Shown: piece after piece, positions 55,095 to 64,000 of the stretch | How positions within the stretch are numbered: position 1 is the first letter of the stretch | How the letters are laid out: each line of letters begins with the position of its first letter | Source: Nonomuraea wenchangensis | GTDB lineage: Bacteria > Actinomycetota > Actinomycetes > Streptosporangiales > Streptosporangiaceae | Assembly: GCF_900111685.1 (NCBI RefSeq) | Contig: NZ_FOHX01000017.1 | Coordinates: 124,001-188,000 of the forward strand | Direction: 5' to 3' | DNA length: 64,000 bases | The notes under the pieces: generated by a model | Seen by the model: only the letters and a program-made list of their open reading frames with translations | Database searches by the model: none | What the model was told of the DNA's origin: nothing | Made by a program: the position numbers and the translations under genes

Positions 55095-55976
55095 CTACGG
55101 GAGGACGAGGGCGGAGGCGAGGTCGGCTACCACCGGGACGATGCCCAGGAGGACGAACGCCGGGAGGAAGCACAGGCCCAGAGGGGCCACTGCCTTGACC
55201 CCGACGCGCCTCGCTGCCGCTGCCGCGGCGGCCCTGGACGCGTCGCGGGCGTCGTCCGCCAGGCGGGTCAGGGCATCGGCTACGGGGGTGCCGCTTTGGG
55301 TGGCTCTGATCATGGTTCGGGAGAGCTGCCCTAACGCCGGGTCCTTCGACAGGAGGGCCCAGGTGGGTTCTGCGTCCGCGCCGAGGCGCAGTTGAGTGCT
55401 CACCCAGGCGAGGCGCCGGCCGAGAGGACCGCCTATCGCGTCGGCGGCGATCTCGGTGGCGGAGCTGACCGGGCATCCCGCCAGGAGGCAGGCGGTCATC
55501 AGGTCGGCGGCGAAGGGGAGATCGGTCAGGATCTGCTGCTGGTCTTGTTGTGACCACGTGGGTTGTCTTTTGTGCAGGTAGATGCCGGCAGTGGGAGTTA
55601 CGAGAAGTCCTACGGCCACACCGATGGCGCCGCCGATCAGGACGGCGATCGCCAGGCCCGCCGATGTCGCGATGAGAATGGTCTTTCCGGTGACACGCGG
55701 ACGAGGGTGTTTGCTGAGCTGGTCCAGCCAGGCTGGGGGCGGCGGGTCGGTGTCGGCAGGGTGTGTGGTGGTTACGGGATCGAGCACCGCTGTTTGGGCT
55801 TGGGATTTGGAATTCGGACGTCGGCGGTGGTCAAGGCCTGGGGACAGGTTCAGGCTTCGCTGGTCGCCTGGGCTCATGGGTGGCTTCAGGCGGGTCAGGC
55901 GTTCCTTGGGCGTGTGTGCGGGGAGCCAGAGCCAGACGGCCATGGCGGCGCATAGCGCGGACAGCAAAGGGAGCAA
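55095..55976 (-). CDS. tadC: TadC-like inner-membrane platform protein (type II secretion F domain)
   Basis: About 293 residues. An N-terminal helix (LLSALCAAMAVWLWLPAH), a linker, two helices (ILIATSAGLAIAVLIGGAIGVAVGLLV) and a T2SSF domain (DLPFAADLMTACLLAGCPVSSATEI, GTPVADALTRLADDAR) ending in a last helix. It acts with TadB as the platform turned by the TadA ATPase. No ATG or GTG with a ribosome binding site is present at the N-terminus; TTG 55976 is the best guess and ATG 55943 the minimum. The frame runs on through the upstream minisatellite to 56351. Confidence 0.85.
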   Translation of the reverse strand: MLPLLSALCAAMAVWLWLPAHTPKERLTRLKPPMSPGDQRSLNLSPGLDHRRRPNSKSQAQTAVLDPVTTTHPADTDPPPPAWLDQLSKHPRPRVTGKTILIATSAGLAIAVLIGGAIGVAVGLLVTPTAGIYLHKRQPTWSQQDQQQILTDLPFAADLMTACLLAGCPVSSATEIAADAIGGPLGRRLAWVSTQLRLGADAEPTWALLSKDPALGQLSRTMIRATQSGTPVADALTRLADDARDASRAAAAAAARRVGVKAVAPLGLCFLPAFVLLGIVPVVADLASALVLP

Positions 55977-56129
55977 TGGGGTGGTCCCGTCGGTCGAGGG
56001 CGTGCGGGCGACTGGTCGATGGACCCGATGGCGTGGAGGTCCGAGTTGCGCGATCGGCTCGCGATGCTCCGATCGCTCGACGGCCACGCCATCGGCCCAC
56101 GGTGCTCCGGCCGCTTGGTGATGGCGCGG

Positions 56130-56235
56130 TCGGTTCGTGGTGGCGCGGTCGGTTCGTGGCGGTGGCGCGGCCGCGTGGCGGTGGCGCGGCCGCGTGGCGG
56201 TGGCGCGGCCGCGTGGCGGTGGCGCGATCGCCCAC
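56130..56235. repeat. 19-bp GC-rich minisatellite between tadB and tadC
   Basis: GGCGGTGGCGCGGCCGCGT repeats exactly three times at 56158-56214, followed by a fourth, diverged unit from 56215 and preceded by two variant units (GGTGGCGCGGTCGGTTCGT type). Degenerate copies with GGCGGTGG(c/t)GCGG continue to about 56390. The whole 55977-56508 stretch between tadC and tadB contains nothing else recognisable. All repeat units keep the minus frame open. Confidence 0.85.
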
Positions 56236-56508
56236 GGTGAACCCAACCCGCGAGGCAGCGACGCGATCGGCCCAGGATGACCCAACCCACGCGGCGGTGG
56301 TGCGGTCGACCCGCAGTGACCGACTGCGTGGCGGTGGTGCGGTCGACCCACAATGACCGACCACGTGGCGGGGGCGCGATCGGCTTAGCAGGGTGTGGTT
56401 GGTTCTGGTTCGGGTGTTGGAGGGGCCGCGGCAGCTGGGAGTACCCGGAGGGCTGTGGATGAGAGGGAGGTAGGTGGCCGGCTGCTGGGTGTTGAGTGGG
56501 GGTGGTTG

Positions 56509-57222
56509 TCAGCGTTCGGCTTCGGTGGACATGCTGTGGGTCCACCACAGGCCGCAGGCGTTCAGGGCGATGCCGGTTGCCAGGCAGGCGGCGCCTGGGA
56601 GGCTGCCGAGCAGGAAACGCAGGGGATGCATGTTCAGCGTGGCGGCCATGAGGAGGCCCAGCACGGGGAGGACGGCGAGCATTCTGGCCGTGGTTCGTGG
56701 GCCCGCGAGTTGGGCGGCCACGTCCTGGCTGTGGAGCTGGGCTGTGCGTAACGTGGCGGCGACGCGGTCAGCCAGGGCGGCGAGGCCGGCTCCCGCGGTG
56801 GTGCTCACCTGCCAGCAGGCCGCCAGTTGGCGCAGTCCCTCGCCGCCCTGTGGCGGGGCCGCGTTCGTGAGGGCCGCCGGGACGTCGCCGCCGTCTCTCG
56901 CCGCGGCGAGGATCGGGCGCAGGAGATCGGGATCGGGGACGGTGATCGCCGACATCGCCCTGGTCAGAGCCTCACCCGGGGTGCGGCCTGTGGATAGTTC
57001 GGCGGAGAGGGCCTGGCAGAGCTCGATGGAGGCCAGTCTCCAGGCTTCGGTACGACGTTTCGGGCTTTGTGGAGCGCGGAGGAGAGCCCGGAAAGGACGG
57101 GATTGTCGTGATTTGGCGGACGCTGTGAGCTTGGCCAGGCGCGTTGCGGCGGTGGCGGGAGTTGTCCACAGCCAGACGGCGAAGCCTGTGGACAACGCGG
57201 CCAGCCAGACGACGGTCGGCAC
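56509..57222 (-). CDS. tadB: TadB-like inner-membrane platform protein (type II secretion F domain)
   Basis: A 237-residue protein with an N-terminal helix, a T2SSF domain (EAWRLASIELCQALSAELSTGRTPGEALTRAM, then GDVPAALTNAA, ACWQVSTTAGAGLAALADRVA) and two C-terminal helices (MLAVLPVLGLLMAATL, LPGAACLATGIALNACGLWW). Pairs with TadC. GTG 57222 has an excellent GGAGGAA upstream and begins 39 bases after the TadA stop. Confidence 0.9.
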   Translation of the reverse strand: MPTVVWLAALSTGFAVWLWTTPATAATRLAKLTASAKSRQSRPFRALLRAPQSPKRRTEAWRLASIELCQALSAELSTGRTPGEALTRAMSAITVPDPDLLRPILAAARDGGDVPAALTNAAPPQGGEGLRQLAACWQVSTTAGAGLAALADRVAATLRTAQLHSQDVAAQLAGPRTTARMLAVLPVLGLLMAATLNMHPLRFLLGSLPGAACLATGIALNACGLWWTHSMSTEAER

Positions 57223-57261
57223 GGTTTTCCTCCTTCACAGGGTCAGGGGTGAGGGGTGCGC

Positions 57262-58656
57262 CTATGCGCCCGCCGGGTGGTGGGCGGGACGTACGGCGTG
57301 AGTGAAGGCTTCGTAACCGGGGCCGAGGTGGGTGTCGCCGGACGGGTCGAACGTCACGGCTGGGACGGACTCGACGAAGCCTGTGGATGTCCGGGTGAGC
57401 AGGCAGATCTCGGCGATGCGTCTTCGGCCGTTGTGGCGGTCGCGGGTCAGGTGGATGACGGCGTCCAGGGCGGCGGCCAGTTGGCTGTGGACGGCTTCGC
57501 GGCTTAGTCCGGCGGCGCAGCCCAAGGCTTCCAGCCGGGGCGGTACGTCGGCCGCGGTGTTCGCGTGCAGCGTGCCGCATCCGCCCTCGTGGCCCGTGTT
57601 GAGTGCGGCGAGCAGGTCCACGACCTCGGCACCCCTGACCTCGCCTACCACGAGGCGGTCGGGACGCATGCGCAGGGCCTGGCGTACCAGGTCGCGCAGG
57701 CTGACGCCGCCGGCGCCCTCCAGGTTGGGTGGACGGGTTTCGAGGCGGACCACGTGAGGGTGAAAGGGGCGGAGTTCGGCCGAGTCCTCCACGAGGAGGA
57801 GGCGTTCGCCCGGGTCGGCCAGGGAGAGGAGTCCCGAGAGCAGGGTCGTCTTGCCTGTGCCGGTGCCGCCGGTCACCAGGAAGGCCAGCCTGGCGGACAC
57901 CATCGCCGTGAGCATGGCGACGGCCGGCTGGGTGATCGTGCCCGCTGTGACGAGGTCGTGCAGGGTGAACGTACGGCGTGGCGGCAGGCGTAGGGACAGG
58001 CAGGTGCCTTCAGGGGCGATGGGCGGGAGCACGGCGTGCAGGCGTACGCCTCCCGCAAGTCTCGCGTCCACGTAAGGGGAGGCGTCGTCCAGGCGTCTGC
58101 CCGCGGCGGCGGCGAGACGCTGGGCGAGGCGGCGTACGGCGGCGTCGTCGGTGAAGCGGATGGGGGTGCGGCTGAGGCCGGTGCCGTCGTCCACCCACAC
58201 CTCGTCCGGGCCGTTGACGAGGACGTCTGTGACGTCCGGGCGGGCGAGGAGCGGCTCCAAGGGGCCGGCCCCGATCAGGTCCGCGCAGAGGGCGCGGGCG
58301 ACGGCGAGGATCTCGGCGTCGCCGTAGACCGCCTTCTCCGCCCGCAGGGCAACGGCGACCTGGGCGGCACTGGGTTCGGCGCCGGTGCGAGCGAGGCGTA
58401 CGCGGACGGCCTCGACGAGTTCGGGGGACACGGATGGTGGGGGTGCCGCGGGCGGAGGCGTGGCCGGCCAGGTGGTGGCCATTCCGGGTGAAGTTCTGCC
58501 GGGTGAAGTTCTGCCGGATGGGAGGGCGGTGGTGGTGAGCGGGATGGTGGTGAGCGGGATGGTGGTGAGCGGGGTGTTCATGGGCGGCGGTGCGGGCTCG
58601 TCGGGATGGGGTGGTGGCATGTGGGTGCCTGTTCGGCGGGGGTGGGGCGGTGACAT
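57262..58656 (-). CDS. tadA: TadA/CpaF secretion ATPase
   Basis: A 464-residue ATPase driving Tad pilus assembly. N-terminal domain from about residue 75; Walker A GGTGTGKTTLLSG near 263-271; Asp box LLVEDSAELRP; Walker B RMRPDRLVVGEVRGAE near 330; His box GCGTLHANTAADVP. The first 70 residues are Pro/Thr-rich with PLTTI repeats and unlike the family, and the start is uncertain: ATG 58656, 58581 and 58482 are all possible. Confidence 0.92.
   Translation of the reverse strand: MSPPHPRRTGTHMPPPHPDEPAPPPMNTPLTTIPLTTIPLTTTALPSGRTSPGRTSPGMATTWPATPPPAAPPPSVSPELVEAVRVRLARTGAEPSAAQVAVALRAEKAVYGDAEILAVARALCADLIGAGPLEPLLARPDVTDVLVNGPDEVWVDDGTGLSRTPIRFTDDAAVRRLAQRLAAAAGRRLDDASPYVDARLAGGVRLHAVLPPIAPEGTCLSLRLPPRRTFTLHDLVTAGTITQPAVAMLTAMVSARLAFLVTGGTGTGKTTLLSGLLSLADPGERLLLVEDSAELRPFHPHVVRLETRPPNLEGAGGVSLRDLVRQALRMRPDRLVVGEVRGAEVVDLLAALNTGHEGGCGTLHANTAADVPPRLEALGCAAGLSREAVHSQLAAALDAVIHLTRDRHNGRRRIAEICLLTRTSTGFVESVPAVTFDPSGDTHLGPGYEAFTHAVRPAHHPAGA
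58484..58575 (-). repeat. 15-bp tandem repeats in the tadA N-terminal region
   Basis: GGTGGTGAGCGGGAT repeats at 58531-58545, 58546-58560 and (one change) 58561-58575, encoding PLTTI on the minus strand. CCGGGTGAAGTTCTG repeats at 58484-58498 and 58499-58513, encoding a doubled RTSPG. Both are in frame. Confidence 0.85.
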
Positions 58657-58699
58657 GTGGGTGCCTCTTAGGTGGGTGGAAGTGCGGCTTCGGGCGGGT

Positions 58700-59749
58700 T
58701 CAGGAGGTGGTTGCGAGGAGGTCTTGGAGGAGGGAGGCGCAGAGGGTGCCCAGGGCGGTGCGGGGGCCCAGTTTGGGGAGTTCGCCGCGGTTGAGGGTGG
58801 CGGTGAGCCGGGGCTGGTCGGGGAGGGTGCCCGCGTAGGGAATGCCGAGGGAGGTGACGGCGGTGTCGGCGTCCACGATGCCCGGGCGGAGGACCGTGCG
58901 GAGGTCTGTCGTGTGCTTGCCGGCTCCGCCCAGGACCTGGCGCGCGGAGAGGATGCCGCGTACGTCCGCCGCGGCCACCAGCAGGGTGGTCTTCGCCCTG
59001 GTGAGGGCTTCGGCGGCGGCCGGGTCGAGGTGGCGTGGGAGGTCCACTACCACCAGGTCGAAGCCCCGCTGACCGGCGTCGAGGACCGAGCGCATGGCCT
59101 GGGCGGGGATCGGGGCCGCCTCGCCCCTGTGGAACGAGAGGATCGCGAGGTCGCCGAACGCGGGCAGGGCCTTCTGGAGGGCGCTGCTGCTGATCCGGCC
59201 CTCTCTGGCGACGAGGTCGCCCCATCGGGCTCCCGGCGCTTCCTCGTGGCCCAGCAGCGCGTCGATGCCGCCGCCCAGCGGATCGGCGTCCACGAGGAGG
59301 GTGCGGAGTTGGGCGCCGCCGGAGGCGTGGAGGGCGAGGCAGGCCGACAGGACGCTCGCGCCCACCCCGCCCCGCCCGCCCAGTACGCAGATCACCGGGC
59401 CCGAGCGGGGCTCCGGCTCCATGGCGTCGGCGAAGCGGTCGACGAGGTGGCGTTCGTCGCCGGGGAGGGTGACGACTGCCTGGGCGCCCGCCGCGACGCA
59501 TCTTCGCCAGGTGTCGGGGTCGTCGGGGGTGCGGGTGACGAGGAGGACCTGGTCGCGGGGTGGGGGCGCGGTCGCGGCCACGGCGTCCGCCTGGTCTGCG
59601 CCTATGGCCACGAGCGGGGCGAGGTTCCAGTGCGGGCGGGCGTGGGCGGGGAGCTGGGCCACGTCGAGCTGGGCCCCGGCTGCCGCCGCTATGCGGACCA
59701 GGTCGTCGAGCAGGGCGGGGTCGTCGGTGATGACCAAGGGGCGGTGCAT
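58700..59749 (-). CDS. CpaE/Ssd-like MinD-superfamily protein of the Tad locus
   Basis: A 349-residue protein. An N-terminal receiver-like domain (about 1-105) lacks an obvious phospho-acceptor pattern, then a ParA/MinD-type ATPase has the deviant Walker A VLGGRGGVGAS near residues 120-130, LLVDADPLGGG and FDLVVVDLP. It is the helicase/secretion-neighbourhood CpaE homologue; the Mycobacterium counterpart (Ssd, Rv3660c) affects septum formation. It likely localises the pilus machine. First gene of the minus-strand Tad operon; the 6C RNA lies about 170 bases upstream. Confidence 0.9.
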   Translation of the reverse strand: MHRPLVITDDPALLDDLVRIAAAAGAQLDVAQLPAHARPHWNLAPLVAIGADQADAVAATAPPPRDQVLLVTRTPDDPDTWRRCVAAGAQAVVTLPGDERHLVDRFADAMEPEPRSGPVICVLGGRGGVGASVLSACLALHASGGAQLRTLLVDADPLGGGIDALLGHEEAPGARWGDLVAREGRISSSALQKALPAFGDLAILSFHRGEAAPIPAQAMRSVLDAGQRGFDLVVVDLPRHLDPAAAEALTRAKTTLLVAAADVRGILSARQVLGGAGKHTTDLRTVLRPGIVDADTAVTSLGIPYAGTLPDQPRLTATLNRGELPKLGPRTALGTLCASLLQDLLATTS

Positions 59750-59917
59750 CTGGGCCTCCCGTTCGTGGGTGGTGGGAGGTCCAGGGTGGGGCCGAGGGCG
59801 AGTGCGGCGAGGGGCCGAACGGGGTTCTGTGGATGAGCCGGCTTCGCATGCGCGGGCCTGTGGAGAAGCACGCCAGAAGCCTGTGAAGCGCGAAGGGGCC
59901 GGAGACGCGGCTGAGAC

Positions 59918-60006
59918 GGGAGAAAAGGGGCGACCCCCGCCGGGGGGGAGAGCGGGGGTCGCCTGATCGGTCCGGCTCCGGGGGGGTAGAGCCGGTCCCG
60001 TTTCAG
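59918..60006 (-). ncRNA. 6C small RNA
   Basis: On the minus strand two hairpins follow each other, each with a run of seven C in the loop. Hairpin 1 pairs CCGGCTC/GAGCCGG (about 59973-59996). Hairpin 2 has a 12-bp stem, 59929-59940 with 59952-59963. Hairpin 2 is followed by CCTTTTCT, a terminator tail. This is the defining layout of the actinobacterial 6C RNA, known to sit near pilus/partition genes and, in Mycobacterium, beside Rv3660c (B11). Position and strand here agree. Confidence 0.88.
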
Positions 60007-60473
60007 AAGAAAGCTTTCATCACTTCACCGCAGCCTGGCAAGGGACTTGCAAAGCCATCCCGCGCAAGTGCGCTCCAGTTCCTGGGCGATACCAACGTAT
60101 GCTGCCCGATCCGATCGAGTTTCGTCGAGCAGTAATCTCGCATTTTCGCCAAGTTTTTTCCGGAACTGATAACGATCACATAAAGAAGATCACGGAGAGT
60201 GATCGCCGAGGCCGGCTCGCCTGGCGGCAGGGAGGCTCCGGCGCGGGCGGGAGGGGGCGTAGGCGCGGGTCGGCGCCCGGACAGGTAAAGGTCTTGGCCC
60301 GAGGGGTTCCCAGCAGGGCGAATCCGTCGTAGAAAGGTGTTACGGACCACTGGTCCGGGTGCATCTAGTCGGGCACCCACGCGCGACCAGCCGCGGGAGG
60401 CGCGTCGTGACGGGCTTGACCCGCTCCGACGGATACAGGTGCACGCTTGGTAACCCGGCGTGATGCACTGGCA
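60007..60473. other. 467 bases with no supported gene; probable promoter of the 6C RNA
   Basis: 60100-60185 is unusually AT-rich for the window. A minus-strand frame of 125 codons spans it but has no ribosome binding site and biased composition. The region probably carries the 6C RNA promoter near 60010-60060 and control sites. No further structure was recognised. Confidence 0.4.
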
Positions 60474-60501
60474 GACGGCGTCTCAGTATTGAGACGCCGT
60501 C
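60474..60501. terminator. 12-bp perfect hairpin downstream of the Fic-like gene
   Basis: GACGGCGTCTCA (60474-60485) pairs with TGAGACGCCGTC (60490-60501) across a GTAT loop. It lies 77 bases after the stop of the minus-strand gene at 60578. No T-run on either side, so it may be a terminator or a protein site. Confidence 0.5.
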
Positions 60502-60510
60502 AGCTATGTC

Positions 60511-60526
60511 GGTAGGACGTCTTACC
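60511..60526. promoter_or_regulatory. palindrome GGTAGGACGTCTTACC
   Basis: Palindromic except for one pair, and closely related to the perfect palindrome at 23843-23858. It lies 52 bases after the stop of the Fic-like gene. Its target gene is not obvious. Confidence 0.4.
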
Positions 60527-60577
60527 AGGTCCTTCGCAGGCGGAGCGCGTTACGGTCGGCCGCCCGGCGCGGGCCGG

Positions 60578-61357
60578 TCAGCCTCTTTGCATGGCCTCGC
60601 AGATGGCGGTCGTCTCGCGGACGCCGAGGCTTACCGCGGAGGCACAGTGCTGTACCCACTGGGCGACGCCCTCCGGGGTGCCGCTCAGGTACGACCGCAG
60701 CGCCTCCGCGTACGGCAGCTCGTGATGCCCCACCTCCACGGCCACCAGCGACTTCGGGTCCAGCCCGTACTCGACCAGGGTCAGCCGCTCGGCCGAGCGC
60801 GCCACCACGCCGTCCACGACGCCGAACGGCCGCAACACCGCCAGCTCGGCGTGCACCACGGCCGCCAGCACGATCGCGGGAGCCTTCGTGGGGCGTTCGA
60901 GGAGGTCCATGAGGCCGTCCATGCGTACGGCCGTCTCCTTGGCGTCCGGGGCCGGGCCGAGGCCGAACGGGTCGGGCACGTCGCCTTCCGACCTGGGACG
61001 ACCCAGGGCGTCCTCAGGGGCGAGGCCGGCGGCGGCGACCGTGTGCAGGCGGGCGAGGACCTGCCGGGGGGCGCGGCGCCAGGTCGGCCCCAGCCTGCCC
61101 ATCTCCGCGGACGCGCGGAGGGCGCCCTGGACCAGCGGGTCGTGGATCTCGTCACGGCGCAGGGCGTCCAGGGGGACGTCCGCGCCCTCGATCGCGGCCG
61201 AGGCACGGGCGCCGCGCAGGGACGACTCCGTGGAGACGGCCGGGCTGGCACGGCGGAGCACGCGGTGGCGGTACAGCCGGTCGACGGACTGACGGGCCTC
61301 GTCCACGGCCTCCTGTACGCCGGGGAAGGTCGCGATGACGGCCAAAGGGTCACTCAC
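60578..61357 (-). CDS. Fic-fold protein with degenerate active site and intact inhibitory motif
   Basis: About 259 residues. SAAIEG (residues 53-58) fits the Fic inhibitory motif (S/T)xxxE(G/N) in an N-terminal Fic-like helix. The place of the catalytic HPFxDGNGR is taken by RPFGVVDGVVAR near 176-187: the His is Arg and the GNG turn is lost, so AMP transfer is unlikely. Orthologues beside the same genes in Streptomyces are, from memory, labelled oxidoreductase; no cofactor motif supports that. GTG 61363 is also possible; GTG 61357 is eight bases after TAGGGT. Confidence 0.75.
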   Translation of the reverse strand: MSDPLAVIATFPGVQEAVDEARQSVDRLYRHRVLRRASPAVSTESSLRGARASAAIEGADVPLDALRRDEIHDPLVQGALRASAEMGRLGPTWRRAPRQVLARLHTVAAAGLAPEDALGRPRSEGDVPDPFGLGPAPDAKETAVRMDGLMDLLERPTKAPAIVLAAVVHAELAVLRPFGVVDGVVARSAERLTLVEYGLDPKSLVAVEVGHHELPYAEALRSYLSGTPEGVAQWVQHCASAVSLGVRETTAICEAMQRG

Positions 61358-61801
61358 GAGCACTGACCCTACCGGGCGGTACGGTCCACCTGCGGCAAGG
61401 CAGGGGGTGAAGGGTGCCGGGATGGGTGGGTCTCAGGCGGTTCCGAAGCCGCCGACGAGTCCGCGGGCCGGGACCGGAGCCCCGCCGCCCGGCGAAAGGG
61501 TTCGAGTGTGCCGCCTTCGCAAAGGGTCACGCAGAGCGTCCAGGAGGGCCACCGCACCCCCTTTAGCGTACGCCCCCAAACCCCCTACCCCGGGGGGCCC
61601 ATAAACCCGCCGCCCCCCACTCCCATATTCTCTGGATTTCAGGATGACAACATTTCAATTGCGAAGGTAAGTGCCCCTGATAACCGAGCCCCCGCCCCCG
61701 AGCCCCGAGGTACAGACCTGTCTAGACCTCTTGTGTGCGAGGGTCGTGAGCTGGTGAAGTGGGACATGACCTATCCAACCTGGCCATAGAAGGAGCACGA
61801 G
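61358..61801. other. intergenic region with the acs promoter
   Basis: 444 bases between divergent genes with no coding signs. It is C-rich around 61540-61620, with an AT-richer patch at 61625-61670 likely to hold a promoter. TCTAGA with flanking AGACC copies (61715-61730) may be a regulator site. AAGGAG at 61790-61795 is the acs ribosome binding site. Confidence 0.45.
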
Positions 61802-63775
<1,974 letters not shown>

Positions 63776-63793
63776 CGCACGCCACGACCACCG

Positions 63794-63837
63794 CAGAAGG
63801 GGCGCATGTCACACACAGTTGACGTGCGCCCCTTCTG
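63794..63837 (+). terminator. strong terminator after acs
   Basis: CAGAAGGGGCGCA (63794-63806) pairs perfectly with TGCGCCCCTTCTG (63825-63837); the inner GTCA/TGAC extends the stem after a T-G pair. It starts 19 bases after the acs stop. TTCTGTGT follows rather than a pure T-run. It may also serve a minus-strand gene from the right. Confidence 0.8.
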
Positions 63838-63847
63838 TGTCGGCGCT

Positions 63848-64000
63848 ATGTTCTCCGATCGGGTAGATCTGGGAGTGATAGCGCGGCTCGTCCTTGGGAA
63901 GTTCCTCGGCGTGTTCGGCGGCGCGAACGGGCCCCCACTGGCGCGGTGGTGCCGCCGCACCTCCCGGGTACGCGGCCGTCGCGCTGCGCTGGATGATGAT
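63848..64000 (+). pseudogene. possible NhaA-type antiporter fragment, running off the window
   Basis: The plus frame from ATG 63848 contains DLGVIARLVLGKFLGVFGG, resembling a conserved transmembrane segment in the C-terminal half of Na+/H+ antiporter NhaA (LGVxxGLVxGKxxG). There is no room for the N-terminal half, and the following residues (ARWCRRTSRVRGRRAA) do not continue the family, so a decayed copy is likelier than a gene. A minus frame, stop at 63809-63811, is also open to the edge and could instead be a real gene end. Confidence 0.35.

Noticed and set aside
56130..56390. Repeat array considered as CRISPR
   Set aside because: Units are directly adjacent without spacers, GC-rich and variable in length; no cas genes are in the window. 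It is a minisatellite.
60003..60380. 125-codon minus-strand frame just upstream of the 6C RNA
   Set aside because: Crosses the AT-rich probable promoter region, has no ribosome binding site and no recognisable product.

Overview
The window is about 70 % GC with dense, GC3-rich reading frames and is clearly actinobacterial chromosome. Gene content (dnaK-grpE-dnaJ-hspR-clpB under HAIR operators, the hppA / anti-sigma / bldG / DECH-helicase / Tad block, a 6C RNA beside a CpaE/Ssd-like gene, WhiJ/BldB-type XRE plus DUF397 genes) suggests a sporulating filamentous actinomycete. A Streptosporangiales (Nonomuraea-like) origin is my guess from overall resemblance; no 16S or marker search was possible.

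Layout. 0.2-2.2 kb: acuC and a phosphatase-annotated companion. 2.4-5.9 kb: a two-component system followed by an ABC exporter. 5.9-7.6 kb: proC and a proline dehydrogenase, both on the minus strand. 7.7-11.2 kb: a lipoprotein and a large secreted sugar-dehydrogenase-like protein. 11.2-18 kb: the heat-shock operon. 18-23.6 kb: small secreted and membrane proteins, a TetR regulator, an EphD-like hydrolase/dehydrogenase fusion and a CapA-like lipoprotein. 23.7-26.7 kb: an accessory patch with an XRE/DUF397 pair, repeated operators and small genes that resemble the remains of an integrative conjugative element. 26.8-31.4 kb: a molybdopterin oxidoreductase, an HD hydrolase, a membrane Rieske protein and an NmrA-like gene behind a SoxR-type promoter. 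31.4-41.2 kb: TauE-like permease, SPFH protein, ABC ATPase, a GAF kinase/NarL pair, SDR plus QueA-like pair, serB and sixA.

41.4-60 kb is the conserved actinobacterial 'helicase/secretion neighbourhood': hppA, the bldG anti-sigma switch, a DECH helicase with a large low-complexity insertion, a Gly-rich membrane protein, and a Tad-type (type IVc pilus) locus made of CpaE/Ssd, TadA, TadB, TadC, a Flp-like DUF4244 pilin, TadE and a second TadE-like protein. A 6C small RNA lies just upstream of the CpaE-like gene. Repeat expansions recur in this block: the helicase insert, the Gly-rich tail, the TadA N-terminus, a minisatellite before tadC and a 125-residue pilin leader.

60-64 kb: a degenerate Fic-fold protein with an intact inhibitory motif, acetyl-CoA synthetase with a strong terminator, and a short stretch resembling an NhaA antiporter segment at the right edge.

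The strongest leads are the SoxR-type promoter at 30.58 kb, the pilin with its outsized leader, the helicase insertion, the pseudo-Fic protein and the operator-like repeats around 25.3 kb. I saw no rRNA, tRNA, CRISPR array, intact insertion sequence or large biosynthetic cluster.
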